From NCBI GenBank assembly GCA_900552415.1, contig USAD01000136.1, forward strand, positions 1 through 7,548: a DNA stretch of 7,548 nt, written 5' to 3'. Both the position numbers and the translations under genes were made by a program. The notes beneath the pieces are model-generated. The model saw nothing but the letters and a program-made list of their open reading frames with translations. It was not told the DNA's origin and did no database searches. This DNA comes from an uncultured Parabacteroides sp. (GTDB taxonomy: Bacteria; Bacteroidota; Bacteroidia; Bacteroidales; Tannerellaceae). Positions 1 through 6,850 of the stretch are shown in pieces. Every line of letters begins with the position of its first letter. Position 1 is the stretch's first letter.

Positions 1-122
1 AGCGGGAGTCGGCTTTGGGATTGGATTCTATCCATTTCAGGATCAATTATCCGAGTCGGTTTAATGCCGATACGACAGGCGTGATTTGGAGCCGGACCAA
101 TCTTTTCTCCTTGGGCTTTTGA
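1..122 (+). CDS. C-terminal end of a probable outer-membrane beta-barrel protein (5' truncated by window edge)
   Basis: Only the last 39 codons are in the window, read from position 3 to the TGA at 120-122. The other two plus-strand frames stop earlier (TAA near 60, TGA near 83). The peptide alternates polar and hydrophobic residues (IHFRINYPSRF, then TNLFSLGF) and ends in phenylalanine. That is the usual pattern of the last strand of an outer-membrane barrel, whose terminal aromatic residue is part of the signal read by the BAM machinery. The family (for example BamA/TamA-like or another porin-like protein) cannot be told from this tail. The gene points the same way as the following operon, but a promoter in the 97-bp gap suggests separate transcription. 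No convincing terminator hairpin follows it. Confidence 0.5.
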   Translation, partial: RESALGLDSIHFRINYPSRFNADTTGVIWSRTNLFSLGF

Positions 123-163
123 TCCCTTGTCGGTAGTGGGAAGAGGCGCGTTTGCTTTTTCTC

Positions 164-195
164 TTGCGTGAATAGTGTTATTTATATAATTTTGC
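164..195 (+). promoter_or_regulatory. Bacteroides-type sigma-ABfr promoter for the Yip1-smpB-metH operon
   Basis: TTG at 164-166 is followed after exactly 20 bp by TAATTTTGC at 187-195. This fits the Bacteroidota -33/-7 consensus (TTTG or TTG, about 19-21 bp, TAnnTTTG) with a perfect -7 box. Transcription would start a few bases after 195, giving a leader of roughly 20 nt before the ATG at 220. It is the only promoter of this quality seen before the four-gene run, so it probably drives all of it. Transcription start is inferred, not measured. Confidence 0.6.
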
Positions 196-219
196 GGATA
201 ATAATCAATAAGGAAAGAC

Positions 220-786
220 ATGTTTAAGAATATATTCAATTGGGTGATCTTGATCATTTCCCAACCGGGAAAAGCGTGGGATACACTGTCGAAGAAGGAG
301 GAGAAAACGGAGGATTTCCTGGAGCAATTCCTCTATCCTTTAGTTGGGTTGGTGACGATCACCGCTTTCCTCGGGGTCTTGTTCACTCAAAAGGAGTTTA
401 GCCTGGAGTTGGCGCTGAAGTCGTCGATCCGGACGTTGGTGTCGACCTTCGGTGGATTCTACCTTTCCGCTTATATCATGAACGAGGTCTGGAAAGGGTT
501 CTTCAAGCGAGAGAGTGATATGCCGTTGTGGCAACGCTTTGTCGGTTACTCGTCGGCGTTGATGTTTGCCTTGAATGTCCTGTTGACATTGTTACCCGAG
601 TTCTTCTTCCTGAGGATCTTTATCCTTTATACTTTTTATATTATCTGGGAAGGAGCCGCGCCTTACCTGAAGGTTGAGGATGTCTCACGGCTGAAATTCA
701 CCAGTATTACTACGGCGGTTGTCTTATTGACACCGATCGCGATTGAGTTGCTGCTTTCCCTGTTGATGCCGGGACTGAGCTTTTGA
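220..786 (+). CDS. Yip1-family integral membrane protein
   Basis: This 188-residue inner-membrane protein resembles the Yip1 domain family (PF04893). Bacterial members are widespread and mostly of unknown function. Residues 1-30 form a short amphipathic start with QPGKAWDTL at 15-23, a Pro-x3-Trp pattern common near the N-terminus of these proteins, followed by a charged stretch. Hydrophobic segments follow at about 38-56, 68-90, 107-125, 128-146 and 160-183, so about five membrane spans. There is no cleavable signal peptide and no catalytic motif. The ATG is preceded by AAGGAA (210-215) and by the promoter at 164-195, which supports the start. It is the first gene of the run, with 15 bp before smpB. 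Family assignment rests on topology and the N-terminal pattern; function is unknown. Confidence 0.7.
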   Translation: MFKNIFNWVILIISQPGKAWDTLSKKEEKTEDFLEQFLYPLVGLVTITAFLGVLFTQKEFSLELALKSSIRTLVSTFGGFYLSAYIMNEVWKGFFKRESDMPLWQRFVGYSSALMFALNVLLTLLPEFFFLRIFILYTFYIIWEGAAPYLKVEDVSRLKFTSITTAVVLLTPIAIELLLSLLMPGLSF

Positions 787-801
787 TGAAAGGGGATAAT
801 C

Positions 802-1263
802 ATGAAAGAGAAAATAAAGAATGACGTATTGATCAAGAATAAGCGGGCGACCTTTGATTATGAGTTGCTCGAGACCTTTACGGCCGGTATTGTCCTGACC
901 GGAACGGAGATCAAGTCCATCCGTCAGGGCAAGGCAAGCCTGGTCGATACCTTCTGCATCGTGGAGAAAGGCGAGGTTTGGGTCAAGAACATGTATGTGG
1001 CCGAGTATTTCTACGGAACCTATAATAACCACGTCGCTCGTCGCGACCGAAAGTTGTTGCTCAACAAGAAGGAGATCCGTAAGATCTTCGACGCGATCCG
1101 GACGAGCGGTTTCACGGTTGTCCCGACACGGTTGTTCATCAACGAGAAGGGATTGGCCAAGCTGGTGATCGCCATCGCCAAGGGAAAGAAGGAATACGAT
1201 AAGCGTGATTCGATCCGTGAGCGTGACGATCGTCGGGAAATGGATCGGGCGTTTAAAAGGTAA
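802..1263 (+). CDS. smpB: SsrA-binding protein SmpB (trans-translation)
   Basis: SmpB binds tmRNA (ssrA) and delivers it to ribosomes stalled on broken mRNAs, so that the nascent chain is tagged for degradation and the ribosome is freed. The protein has 153 residues, the normal family length. Visible signatures are [14 protein letters not shown] at 13-26, the [14 protein letters not shown] core at 34-47 (tmRNA-binding barrel), the basic [18 protein letters not shown] block, and the C-terminal tail [19 protein letters not shown] from residue 128, which in this family lies in the empty mRNA channel. The ATG at 802 follows AAAGGGG at 789-795. It lies 15 bp after the Yip1 gene and 3-9 bp before the next gene, so it is probably co-transcribed with both. 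No tmRNA gene was recognised in the window. Identification is very secure. Confidence 0.97.
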   Translation: MKEKIKNDVLIKNKRATFDYELLETFTAGIVLTGTEIKSIRQGKASLVDTFCIVEKGEVWVKNMYVAEYFYGTYNNHVARRDRKLLLNKKEIRKIFDAIRTSGFTVVPTRLFINEKGLAKLVIAIAKGKKEYDKRDSIRERDDRREMDRAFKR

Positions 1264-1272
1264 TCGGTGACG

Positions 1273-2220
1273 ATGGCAGGGGATGAGCGTGTATTGAGAC
1301 GGATTTGGGACTGCATACTTCAGGCGATGCCCAAGGCGATGAATACCTGCCTTTGGTTGCTGAAGATTATCCTGCCCATCTCGTTGGCGGTTCGTGTATT
1401 GCAATATTGTGGTATCCTCGAGCGGATATCGGGGGCGTTGTCGCCTCTCTTCAAGTTGCTTGGCTTGCCGGGCGAGACGGCGATCGTTTTCCTGACCAGC
1501 ATCTTCTCGCCGCTTTATGCGCCGATCGCCTTGATTACCTCCATGTCGCTGACCACCCGTGAGGCGACTATCCTGGCCTTGATGTGCCTGACTTCCCACA
1601 ATCTGGTCGTGGAATCATCCGTGCAGGCGAAGACCGGTTCCTCCTTTTGGGGCGTAACCAGTTTGCGGATCATAATGAGTTTCGTCATTGCCTTTACCCT
1701 GAACCTTTTGATGCCGACCGAGGGCTGGAGCGAGATGGGCATGACTCAAAGCGCTGCGGCTTGCGATAGTTTGGTGGAGGTGCTTGTCTTGTGGTTTACC
1801 AGTTCGATCCAGGTGGTCGTGACGATTCTGGTGGTGGTTACTGCCCTGATGATCCTCCATTATATATTGGAAGAGTTCCATCTGATGGATGGTCTTTCCG
1901 GCTTTTTCGCCCCTTTGATGCGCCTGTTCGGGTTGAGCAGGAACTGCGCCTTCCTTTGGTTGGTTGGCAATCTGGTCGGATTGGCCTATGGAGGCGCGAT
2001 CATGGTCGAGCAGATCCAGCGAGGCAAGGTCTCATATAGCGAGGGCAACCGGTTGAATTGTCATTTGGCGGTTTGCCATTCCCTGTTGGAAGATACGATC
2101 ATTTTTGTTTCGATCGGTATTCCTTTCCTTTGGCTGGTGCCGACCCGCCTTTGCTTCGCTATCCTCGTGGTTTGGGCCTATCGGGGCTATTTGCGTATTT
2201 ACACTAGAAAGATAAGATAA
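1273..2220 (+). CDS. Nucleoside-recognition (Gate) domain membrane protein, duplicated
   Basis: This polytopic inner-membrane protein of 315 residues (from ATG 1273) resembles the nucleoside-recognition/Gate family (PF07670). That family includes SpmA/SpmB-type proteins and is related to the gates of FeoB and nucleoside transporters. Hydrophobic spans lie near 24-45, 69-92, 128-147, 168-198, 226-245 and 275-301. The two halves repeat each other. SGALSPLFKLLGL at 53-65 matches SGFFAPLMRLFGL at 209-221 at 7 of 13 positions, and HNLVVE at 109-114 corresponds to HSLLED at 269-274. The transported substrate is unknown, and the family name is historical rather than evidence for nucleosides. The start is ambiguous: GTG at 1267 sits 6 bp after AAAAGG (1255-1260), while ATG at 1273 sits 12 bp after it. 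I prefer ATG because ribosomes of this phylum rely little on Shine-Dalgarno pairing. It lies 9 bp before metH. Confidence 0.82.
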   Translation: MAGDERVLRRIWDCILQAMPKAMNTCLWLLKIILPISLAVRVLQYCGILERISGALSPLFKLLGLPGETAIVFLTSIFSPLYAPIALITSMSLTTREATILALMCLTSHNLVVESSVQAKTGSSFWGVTSLRIIMSFVIAFTLNLLMPTEGWSEMGMTQSAAACDSLVEVLVLWFTSSIQVVVTILVVVTALMILHYILEEFHLMDGLSGFFAPLMRLFGLSRNCAFLWLVGNLVGLAYGGAIMVEQIQRGKVSYSEGNRLNCHLAVCHSLLEDTIIFVSIGIPFLWLVPTRLCFAILVVWAYRGYLRIYTRKIR

Positions 2221-2229
2221 CAGATATTT

Positions 2230-5200
2230 ATGGATAGACAGAGTTTCGCGCGACTCCTGAGCGAGCGCGTCTTGATTTTGGATGGTGGTATGGGGACCAT
2301 GATCCAGCGTTATAACTTGACGGAGGCGGATTATCGTGGTGAGCGGTTCGCCCAGTTTCCTCAACCCCTGAAGGGCAACAACGACCTGTTGTGCGTGACC
2401 TGCCCGGAGGTGATCCGCGAGATTCATCGCCAGTATCTTGATGCGGGAGCCGATATTTTCACCACAAACACGTTTAACGCGAACGCCATCTCGATGGCCG
2501 ATTATGGCATGTCCGATTATGTGGGTGAGATCAACGTGGCGGCGGCCCGTCTGGCCCGTGAGCTGGCCGATAGTTATATTACGGAGCATCCGGAGCGGAC
2601 GGTTTTGGTGGCTGGTTCGATGGGCCCGACCAACAAGACTGCTTCGATGAGTCCCGACGTGAGTGACCCTGCTTTCCGGGCGGTTACTTATGATGATCTT
2701 TATGCGGCCTATTACGAGCAGGCGAAGAGCCTGGTGGCGGGTGGCGTGGATCTGCTCCTGTTCGAGACGACCTTCGATACGCTTAACGTCAAGGCGGGAC
2801 TCGAGGCAGTAACGGTACTGCTTGAGGAGACCGGTCGTGATCTGCCGGTGATGTTGTCTTTAACGCTCTCGGCACAAGGAGGTCGAACCTTCTCTGGGCA
2901 GACGTTGATGGCTTTCCTTGCCTCGGTGAGTCATGCGCCGATCGTCTCGGTCGGATTGAACTGCTCGTTCGGGGCGGCGGATATGAAACCTTATCTGGAA
3001 GAATTGGCCCGTCGGGCACCTTACTTCATCAGCGCTTATCCGAATGCGGGATTGCCTAACAGCTTCGGAGAATATGATGAGACGCCTGAGCGGATGGCGG
3101 AGCATGTGCGTCCCTTCTTGGAAGAGGGCTTAGTGAATGTGCTGGGTGGCTGTTGTGGTACGACACCCGCTCACATCGCTCGTTTCCCTGAACTGGCAAG
3201 AGGAGCTAAGCCGCATGTGCCGGCTCCGAAGCCAAATGCCTTGTGGCTCTCAGGCCTGGAGTTGTTGGAGGTGAAGCCGGAGAACAACTTCATCAATATC
3301 GGCGAGCGCTGTAACGTCGCCGGCTCGCGTAAGTTCTTGCGCCTGATCAAGGAGGGTAATTATGAGGAGGCCCTGGGCATCGCCCGCAAGCAGGTGGAGG
3401 ATGGCGCCCAGGTGATCGACATCAATATGGACGATGGTATGCTGGATGCCGTAAAGGAGATGCGTACCTTCCTCAACCTGATCGCCGCTGAGCCGGATAT
3501 CGCCCGTGTGCCGGTCATGATCGACTCATCGAAGTGGGAGGTGATTGAGGCGGGCCTCAAATGCGTGCAGGGTAAAAGCATTGTCAACTCCATATCACTC
3601 AAGGAGGGTGAGGCGCTGTTCCTCGAGCATGCCCGACGAATCAAGCGTTTGGGGGCCGCTACGGTGGTGATGGCCTTCGACGAGCAAGGGCAGGCGGATA
3701 CATTTGAGCGTAAGATCGAGATTTGCGAACGGGCTTACCGGCTCTTGACCGAGCGGGTGGGCTTCGATCCACAAGATATTATTTTTGATCCCAATGTCCT
3801 GGCGATCGCTACGGGTATCGAGGAGCACGACGGTTATGCGTTGGCCTTCATCCGGGCGGTAGAATGGATCAAGAAGCATCTGCCGGGAGCGAAGGTGAGC
3901 GGTGGTGTCAGCAACCTCTCCTTCTCTTTCCGGGGAAATAACCAGGTACGCGAGGCGATGCACGCTGTTTTCCTCTATCATGCGATCAGCAAGGGAATGG
4001 ATATGGGCATCGTCAACCCATCGACCTCGGTGCTTTATGAGGAGATCGAGCCGGCCTTCCGTACGTTGCTCGAGGATGTGATCCTCTATCGGCGGCCCGA
4101 GGCGGCCGAGGAGTTGATCGCCTATGCCCAGGAACGGCATGAGCAGGCGGTTGGTTCGTCGGTCGAGCATAAGGAGGCCTGGCGTGAGGGCTCGTTGGAG
4201 TCGCGGCTGGAATATGCTTTAGTGAAAGGTATTGGCGATCATCTAGAGGAGGATCTTCAGGAGGCGCTTTCGGTTTATCCACGGGCGGTGTCGATTATCG
4301 ACGGGCCGTTGATGGCCGGTATGAACCGGGTGGGTGAGCTGTTCGGGGCTGGAAAGATGTTCTTGCCTCAGGTGGTGAAGACGGCCCGCACGATGAAGAA
4401 GGCGGTTGCCATCCTGCGCCCTGCCATTGAGGCGGAGAAACAGGCGGCAGGTGCGGCCAAGGCGGGCAAGGTACTCTTCGCTACGGTGAAGGGCGACGTG
4501 CACGACATTGGCAAGAACATTGTCTCTATTGTTCTCGCTTGTAATAATTATGAGGTGATCGACCTGGGCGTGATGGTGCCTGCCGACGAGATCGTGCGCC
4601 GGGCTATCGAGGAGCGTCCTGACTTTGTCTGTCTCTCCGGCCTGATCACGCCTTCGCTCGAGGAGATGGCGCACGTGGCCCGGGCGATGCGTGAGGCGGG
4701 ACTTTCAATCCCGATCATGGTGGGTGGCGCGACGACCTCGGCTCTGCATACGGCGGTAAAGATCGCCCCGAATTACGACGGGCCGGTGATCCATGTGAAG
4801 GATGCCTCCCAGAATCCGTTGGTTGCCGCCAAGCTCTTGAATCCTGCCACTCGTGAGGATTATATCGCCGGTTTAAGGGACGAGCAGGCGGCTTTGCGGG
4901 AGTCGATTGCTCAGGAAAAGTTGCCGTTAGTCTCGCTCGAAGAGGCACGCCGACATCCGGTGCCGGTCGATTGGGCGGCTTATGAGCCGGTTGTCCCGGC
5001 CCAGATGGGTGTTCACCTGATACCTAATATTCCGATCGAGACGATTATTCCCTATATCCATTGGCGCTTCTTTTTCCTGGCCTGGAAGCTGGACGGGCGT
5101 TATGAGTCGATTACACGAATCCATGGATGCGACGCTTGTCGGGCTGCTTGGTTGGCCGATATGCCGGAGGCGGAACGCTCGAAAGCGGCGGAGGCGATGC

Positions 5201-5916
5201 AGCTTTACAAGGACGCTGTCAAGATGCTCAACCACCTCGTGGCCCTGAAGGCGGAATATTGCCGGGCGGCTTATGGCCTGTTCGAGGCGAATAGTGAGGG
5301 CGATGACCTGCTGATTGGTGGTACGCGTTTCCCGATGCTTCGTCAGCAGGCTGAGCGTGAGGATGGAATCTATAAATCGTTGGTCGACTATGTGATGCCT
5401 CGTCGGGAGGGACGGACGGACTATGTGGGCGCTTTTGCCGTGACGGGCGGCGCCGGGTCGGAATATCTCCGGAAGAAATATGAGGCGGAAGGCGATAGCT
5501 ACTCGGCGATGTTGCTCCAGACCCTGACAGATCGTCTGGCGGAGGCGACGGCAGAGTATCTGCACGAGCGGGTGCGCCGCGAGTTCTGGGGCTACGCGGC
5601 CGACGAGCGGCTGGCGGTCGAGGATCTGTTCCGGGTTAAATACCAGGGTATTCGTCCGGCGATCGGCTATCCTTCGATTCCAGACCAGTTACTGAACCAT
5701 GAGCTGGAACGACTTTTGGGGATGTCGAGGGTTGGTATCACGTTGACCGATAACGGGGCAATGTCGCCTACGGCAGCGGTTAGTGGCCTTTATATCGCCC
5801 ATCCTGCCAGTCAGTATTTCATGATCGGCAGGATTGATGAGGAACAGTTGGTCGATTACGCCACCCGGCGTGGGCTTCCGTTGGAGCGGGCGCGGGCTTG
5901 TGTCAAGACGCGCTAG
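2230..5916 (+). CDS. metH: Cobalamin-dependent methionine synthase MetH
   Basis: MetH moves a methyl group from 5-methyltetrahydrofolate through methylcobalamin to homocysteine, making methionine and tetrahydrofolate in the cytoplasm. The 1228 residues match the four-module E. coli enzyme (1227) along the whole length. The homocysteine domain (about 1-325) starts with [14 protein letters not shown] and has zinc ligands C245 (GLNCSFG), C308 and C309 (GGCCGTTP). The folate domain (about 345-620) contains [12 protein letters not shown] and [12 protein letters not shown]. The B12 cap and B12 domain (about 645-890) include GDVHDIGKN with D756 and H758, the lower cobalt ligand, and S809 in GLITPS. 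The AdoMet activation domain runs from about 900 to the end, with E1105 and R1142-Y1147 (RPAIGYP). Two oddities lie in the activation domain: H944 replaces the AdoMet-contacting aspartate (E. coli D946), and an insertion carries HGCDAC at 965-970. ATG 2230 lies 9 bp after the previous gene. No riboswitch is seen, so expression probably follows the operon promoter. The last 14 bp overlap the opposing gene. Confidence 0.98.
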   Translation: MDRQSFARLLSERVLILDGGMGTMIQRYNLTEADYRGERFAQFPQPLKGNNDLLCVTCPEVIREIHRQYLDAGADIFTTNTFNANAISMADYGMSDYVGEINVAAARLARELADSYITEHPERTVLVAGSMGPTNKTASMSPDVSDPAFRAVTYDDLYAAYYEQAKSLVAGGVDLLLFETTFDTLNVKAGLEAVTVLLEETGRDLPVMLSLTLSAQGGRTFSGQTLMAFLASVSHAPIVSVGLNCSFGAADMKPYLEELARRAPYFISAYPNAGLPNSFGEYDETPERMAEHVRPFLEEGLVNVLGGCCGTTPAHIARFPELARGAKPHVPAPKPNALWLSGLELLEVKPENNFINIGERCNVAGSRKFLRLIKEGNYEEALGIARKQVEDGAQVIDINMDDGMLDAVKEMRTFLNLIAAEPDIARVPVMIDSSKWEVIEAGLKCVQGKSIVNSISLKEGEALFLEHARRIKRLGAATVVMAFDEQGQADTFERKIEICERAYRLLTERVGFDPQDIIFDPNVLAIATGIEEHDGYALAFIRAVEWIKKHLPGAKVSGGVSNLSFSFRGNNQVREAMHAVFLYHAISKGMDMGIVNPSTSVLYEEIEPAFRTLLEDVILYRRPEAAEELIAYAQERHEQAVGSSVEHKEAWREGSLESRLEYALVKGIGDHLEEDLQEALSVYPRAVSIIDGPLMAGMNRVGELFGAGKMFLPQVVKTARTMKKAVAILRPAIEAEKQAAGAAKAGKVLFATVKGDVHDIGKNIVSIVLACNNYEVIDLGVMVPADEIVRRAIEERPDFVCLSGLITPSLEEMAHVARAMREAGLSIPIMVGGATTSALHTAVKIAPNYDGPVIHVKDASQNPLVAAKLLNPATREDYIAGLRDEQAALRESIAQEKLPLVSLEEARRHPVPVDWAAYEPVVPAQMGVHLIPNIPIETIIPYIHWRFFFLAWKLDGRYESITRIHGCDACRAAWLADMPEAERSKAAEAMQLYKDAVKMLNHLVALKAEYCRAAYGLFEANSEGDDLLIGGTRFPMLRQQAEREDGIYKSLVDYVMPRREGRTDYVGAFAVTGGAGSEYLRKKYEAEGDSYSAMLLQTLTDRLAEATAEYLHERVRREFWGYAADERLAVEDLFRVKYQGIRPAIGYPSIPDQLLNHELERLLGMSRVGITLTDNGAMSPTAAVSGLYIAHPASQYFMIGRIDEEQLVDYATRRGLPLERARACVKTR

Positions 5917-6655
5917 GCTCGGGGACGACCGCCACTTTCGGGCAGATGCCCCACGCCACCTGTTTGAGCGGGCGCGGGTTGGTGGTGCATTGCGAAGCCA
6001 CCGCCAGCAGATAGCGCCCCGGCGCCAGGTCGGCGGGTATGGTGACGATGATCCGCGAGCGCCCCGGCAGGTCGAACCGGTCGCCGGGGATGAAGGCCCG
6101 CGTCTCGCGCGTCTCCTCGTCGAGCAGGTAGAGGCCCCGTTCGGGCGAGTCGCCGTTCATCAACAGCAGTTTCCCCTCGATGATCACCGGCTTGCCGGGG
6201 GTCAGCACCTCGTCGGTCTTGCCGCTCGCCATGTCGCGGAAGCTCGTGACGCACGGCCCCGTCTTCGGTCGGTCCTCCACCCGGAAGAGCGGGTTTTCCA
6301 ACGCCTTCTTCAGCTCCTTGCCCATCGAGAAGCTGACGGAGGCCTTGTTTTGCGCCCGGGCGTCGGGGCTTAGCCGGTTGAAGTTCCACAGGCCGGTGAC
6401 GGTGGGGGTGAGCGTCCCCAATGGCGTGCTGACGGCATAGCCCTCGACCAGTTGCTCAATGGCCTTGTTGACCAGCTGGTAGGCGGCGCTCCGCAGGGCC
6501 TCGCGGCTGAGCTCGCTGCGGTCGGCGACCAGGGCGTCGATCAGCGCCTCTAGGTCGTAGGTGCGCGGCACCCAAACGCGCGGGATCATGTGATGATCCT
6601 TCTTGAAATGGTAGGGATAGAGCCTCACGGGCCACTCCGGTCTTTTCTTTCTCAT
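5903..6655 (-). CDS. HU-like DNA-binding protein with C-terminal DUF4469 domain
   Basis: This 250-residue protein fits the Bacteroidota architecture of an N-terminal HU-like DNA-binding domain (PF14848 type) followed by a DUF4469, Ig-like C-terminal domain. The N-terminal part (about 8-125) begins VRLYPY and contains the helical LEALIDALVADRSELSREA region, the EGYAVSTPLGTLTPTVTG strands at 71-88, and a KASVSFSMGKELKKAL tail at 104-119. The C-terminal part (about 148-245) is a predicted beta sandwich: TPGKPVIIEG at 152-161, GLYLLDEETRETR, IIVTIPADLAPGRYLLAVAS at 202-221, and ending CPKVAVVP. It has no signal peptide and probably acts on DNA in the cytoplasm; its exact role is not known. The start is well supported by AAAGGAG 7 bp upstream. 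Its 3' end overlaps the end of metH by 14 bp. Composition is GC-richer than metH (a sampled 60-base line is 67% GC). Confidence 0.82.
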   Translation of the reverse strand: MRKKRPEWPVRLYPYHFKKDHHMIPRVWVPRTYDLEALIDALVADRSELSREALRSAAYQLVNKAIEQLVEGYAVSTPLGTLTPTVTGLWNFNRLSPDARAQNKASVSFSMGKELKKALENPLFRVEDRPKTGPCVTSFRDMASGKTDEVLTPGKPVIIEGKLLLMNGDSPERGLYLLDEETRETRAFIPGDRFDLPGRSRIIVTIPADLAPGRYLLAVASQCTTNPRPLKQVAWGICPKVAVVPEPSAS

Positions 6656-6662
6656 GCTTTGT

Positions 6663-6669
6663 CTCCTTT
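6663..6669 (-). promoter_or_regulatory. Strong ribosome binding site of the HU-like gene
   Basis: On the minus strand AAAGGAG lies 7 nt before the ATG at 6655-6653. The purine-rich match and ideal spacing fix the start at residue 1 rather than the internal Met23. This Shine-Dalgarno match is stronger than at most genes in the window, hinting at efficient translation. Confidence 0.65.
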
Positions 6670-6721
6670 CTTGTCCGTTATGTCTTGCCTGGGGGAGCGA
6701 TACATTTCAACTACCCCGACA

Positions 6722-6752
6722 CGAAGTTACGATCTAATTTTGGATAACGCAA
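6722..6752 (-). promoter_or_regulatory. Possible promoter of the HU-like gene, overlapping the repeat array
   Basis: On the minus strand TTG (complement of 6750-6752) is followed after exactly 20 bp by TAACTTCG (complement of 6722-6729). This fits the Bacteroidota -33/-7 layout with one mismatch in the TTTG of the -7 box. It would give a leader of about 60 nt before the ATG at 6655. The -33 element lies inside the first dyad of the 11-bp array, so a protein on the array could touch or block RNA polymerase. A weak call because the -7 box is imperfect. Confidence 0.35.
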
Positions 6753-6812
6753 TATCCAGCCTTGGATAAATGAATATCCGGCATTGGATTTTCGGTTATC
6801 CAACGTTGGATA
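6740..6812. repeat. Seven-half-site operator-like array (TTGGATA / TATCCAA, 11-bp phasing)
   Basis: GGATA or GGATT occurs at 6742, 6764, 6786 and 6808, exactly 22 bp apart, each preceded by TT. The reverse complement TATCC occurs at 6753, 6775 and 6797, also exactly 22 bp apart and 11 bp out of step with the first set. The array is therefore an unbroken head-to-head/tail-to-tail series with one half-site per helical turn. Flanks and loops (ACGCAA, AATGAA, TTCGGT) are not conserved, so selection appears to act on the half-sites. The stretch is AT-richer than its surroundings (line 6721-6780 is 38% GC). It lies upstream of the HU-like gene and downstream of the response regulator. The likeliest role is cooperative binding of a regulator; the ligand is unknown. 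Iterons or a cluster of weak hairpins are less likely alternatives. Confidence 0.8.
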
Positions 6813-6850
6813 GGAACAGCGGGCAGGGGTGGTCCGGAGGTCCGGCTGCC

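Noticed and set aside
123..141. Terminator hairpin after the upstream outer-membrane gene (TCCC...GGGA)
   Set aside because: A 4-bp stem with an 11-nt loop and no adjacent T-run is too weak to call.
724..1599. Long minus-strand open frame (291 codons) opposite the end of the Yip1 gene, smpB and the Gate-domain gene
   Set aside because: It spans three well-supported plus-strand genes. Its translation is low-complexity, rich in Arg, Gln, His and Asp with no domain, and typical of an antisense shadow.
2200..2230. Cobalamin or SAM riboswitch ahead of metH
   Set aside because: Only 9 bp separate metH from the preceding coding region, which leaves no room for a structured leader.
5834..6373. Plus-strand open frame across the metH end and the HU-like gene
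   Set aside because: Arg/Ala/His-rich translation with no recognisable motif. It is opposite a gene with clear domains and a strong ribosome binding site.
6735..6742. Perfect -7 box TAATTTTG on the plus strand at the edge of the array
   Set aside because: No TTG or TTTG lies about 20 bp upstream, and no plus-strand gene follows. The match arises partly from the repeat half-site itself.
6740..6812. Reading the array as a small CRISPR
   Set aside because: The conserved units are only 5-7 bp, with alternating orientation and 4-6 bp spacers. There is no 23-47 bp repeat and no cas gene.
6740..6812. Direct match of the half-sites to the published LytTR binding consensus
   Set aside because: Only the AACGTTGGA around 6802-6810 comes close (8 of 9 positions). 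The other copies lack the central G before TT, so LytTR binding is not shown by sequence alone.
6822..6850. Possible terminator of the response regulator gene (GGCAG...CTGCC arms with an inner CCGGA-CC-TCCGG)
   Set aside because: The arms are only 5 bp, the inner loop of 2 nt is too tight, and no T-run follows on the minus strand.
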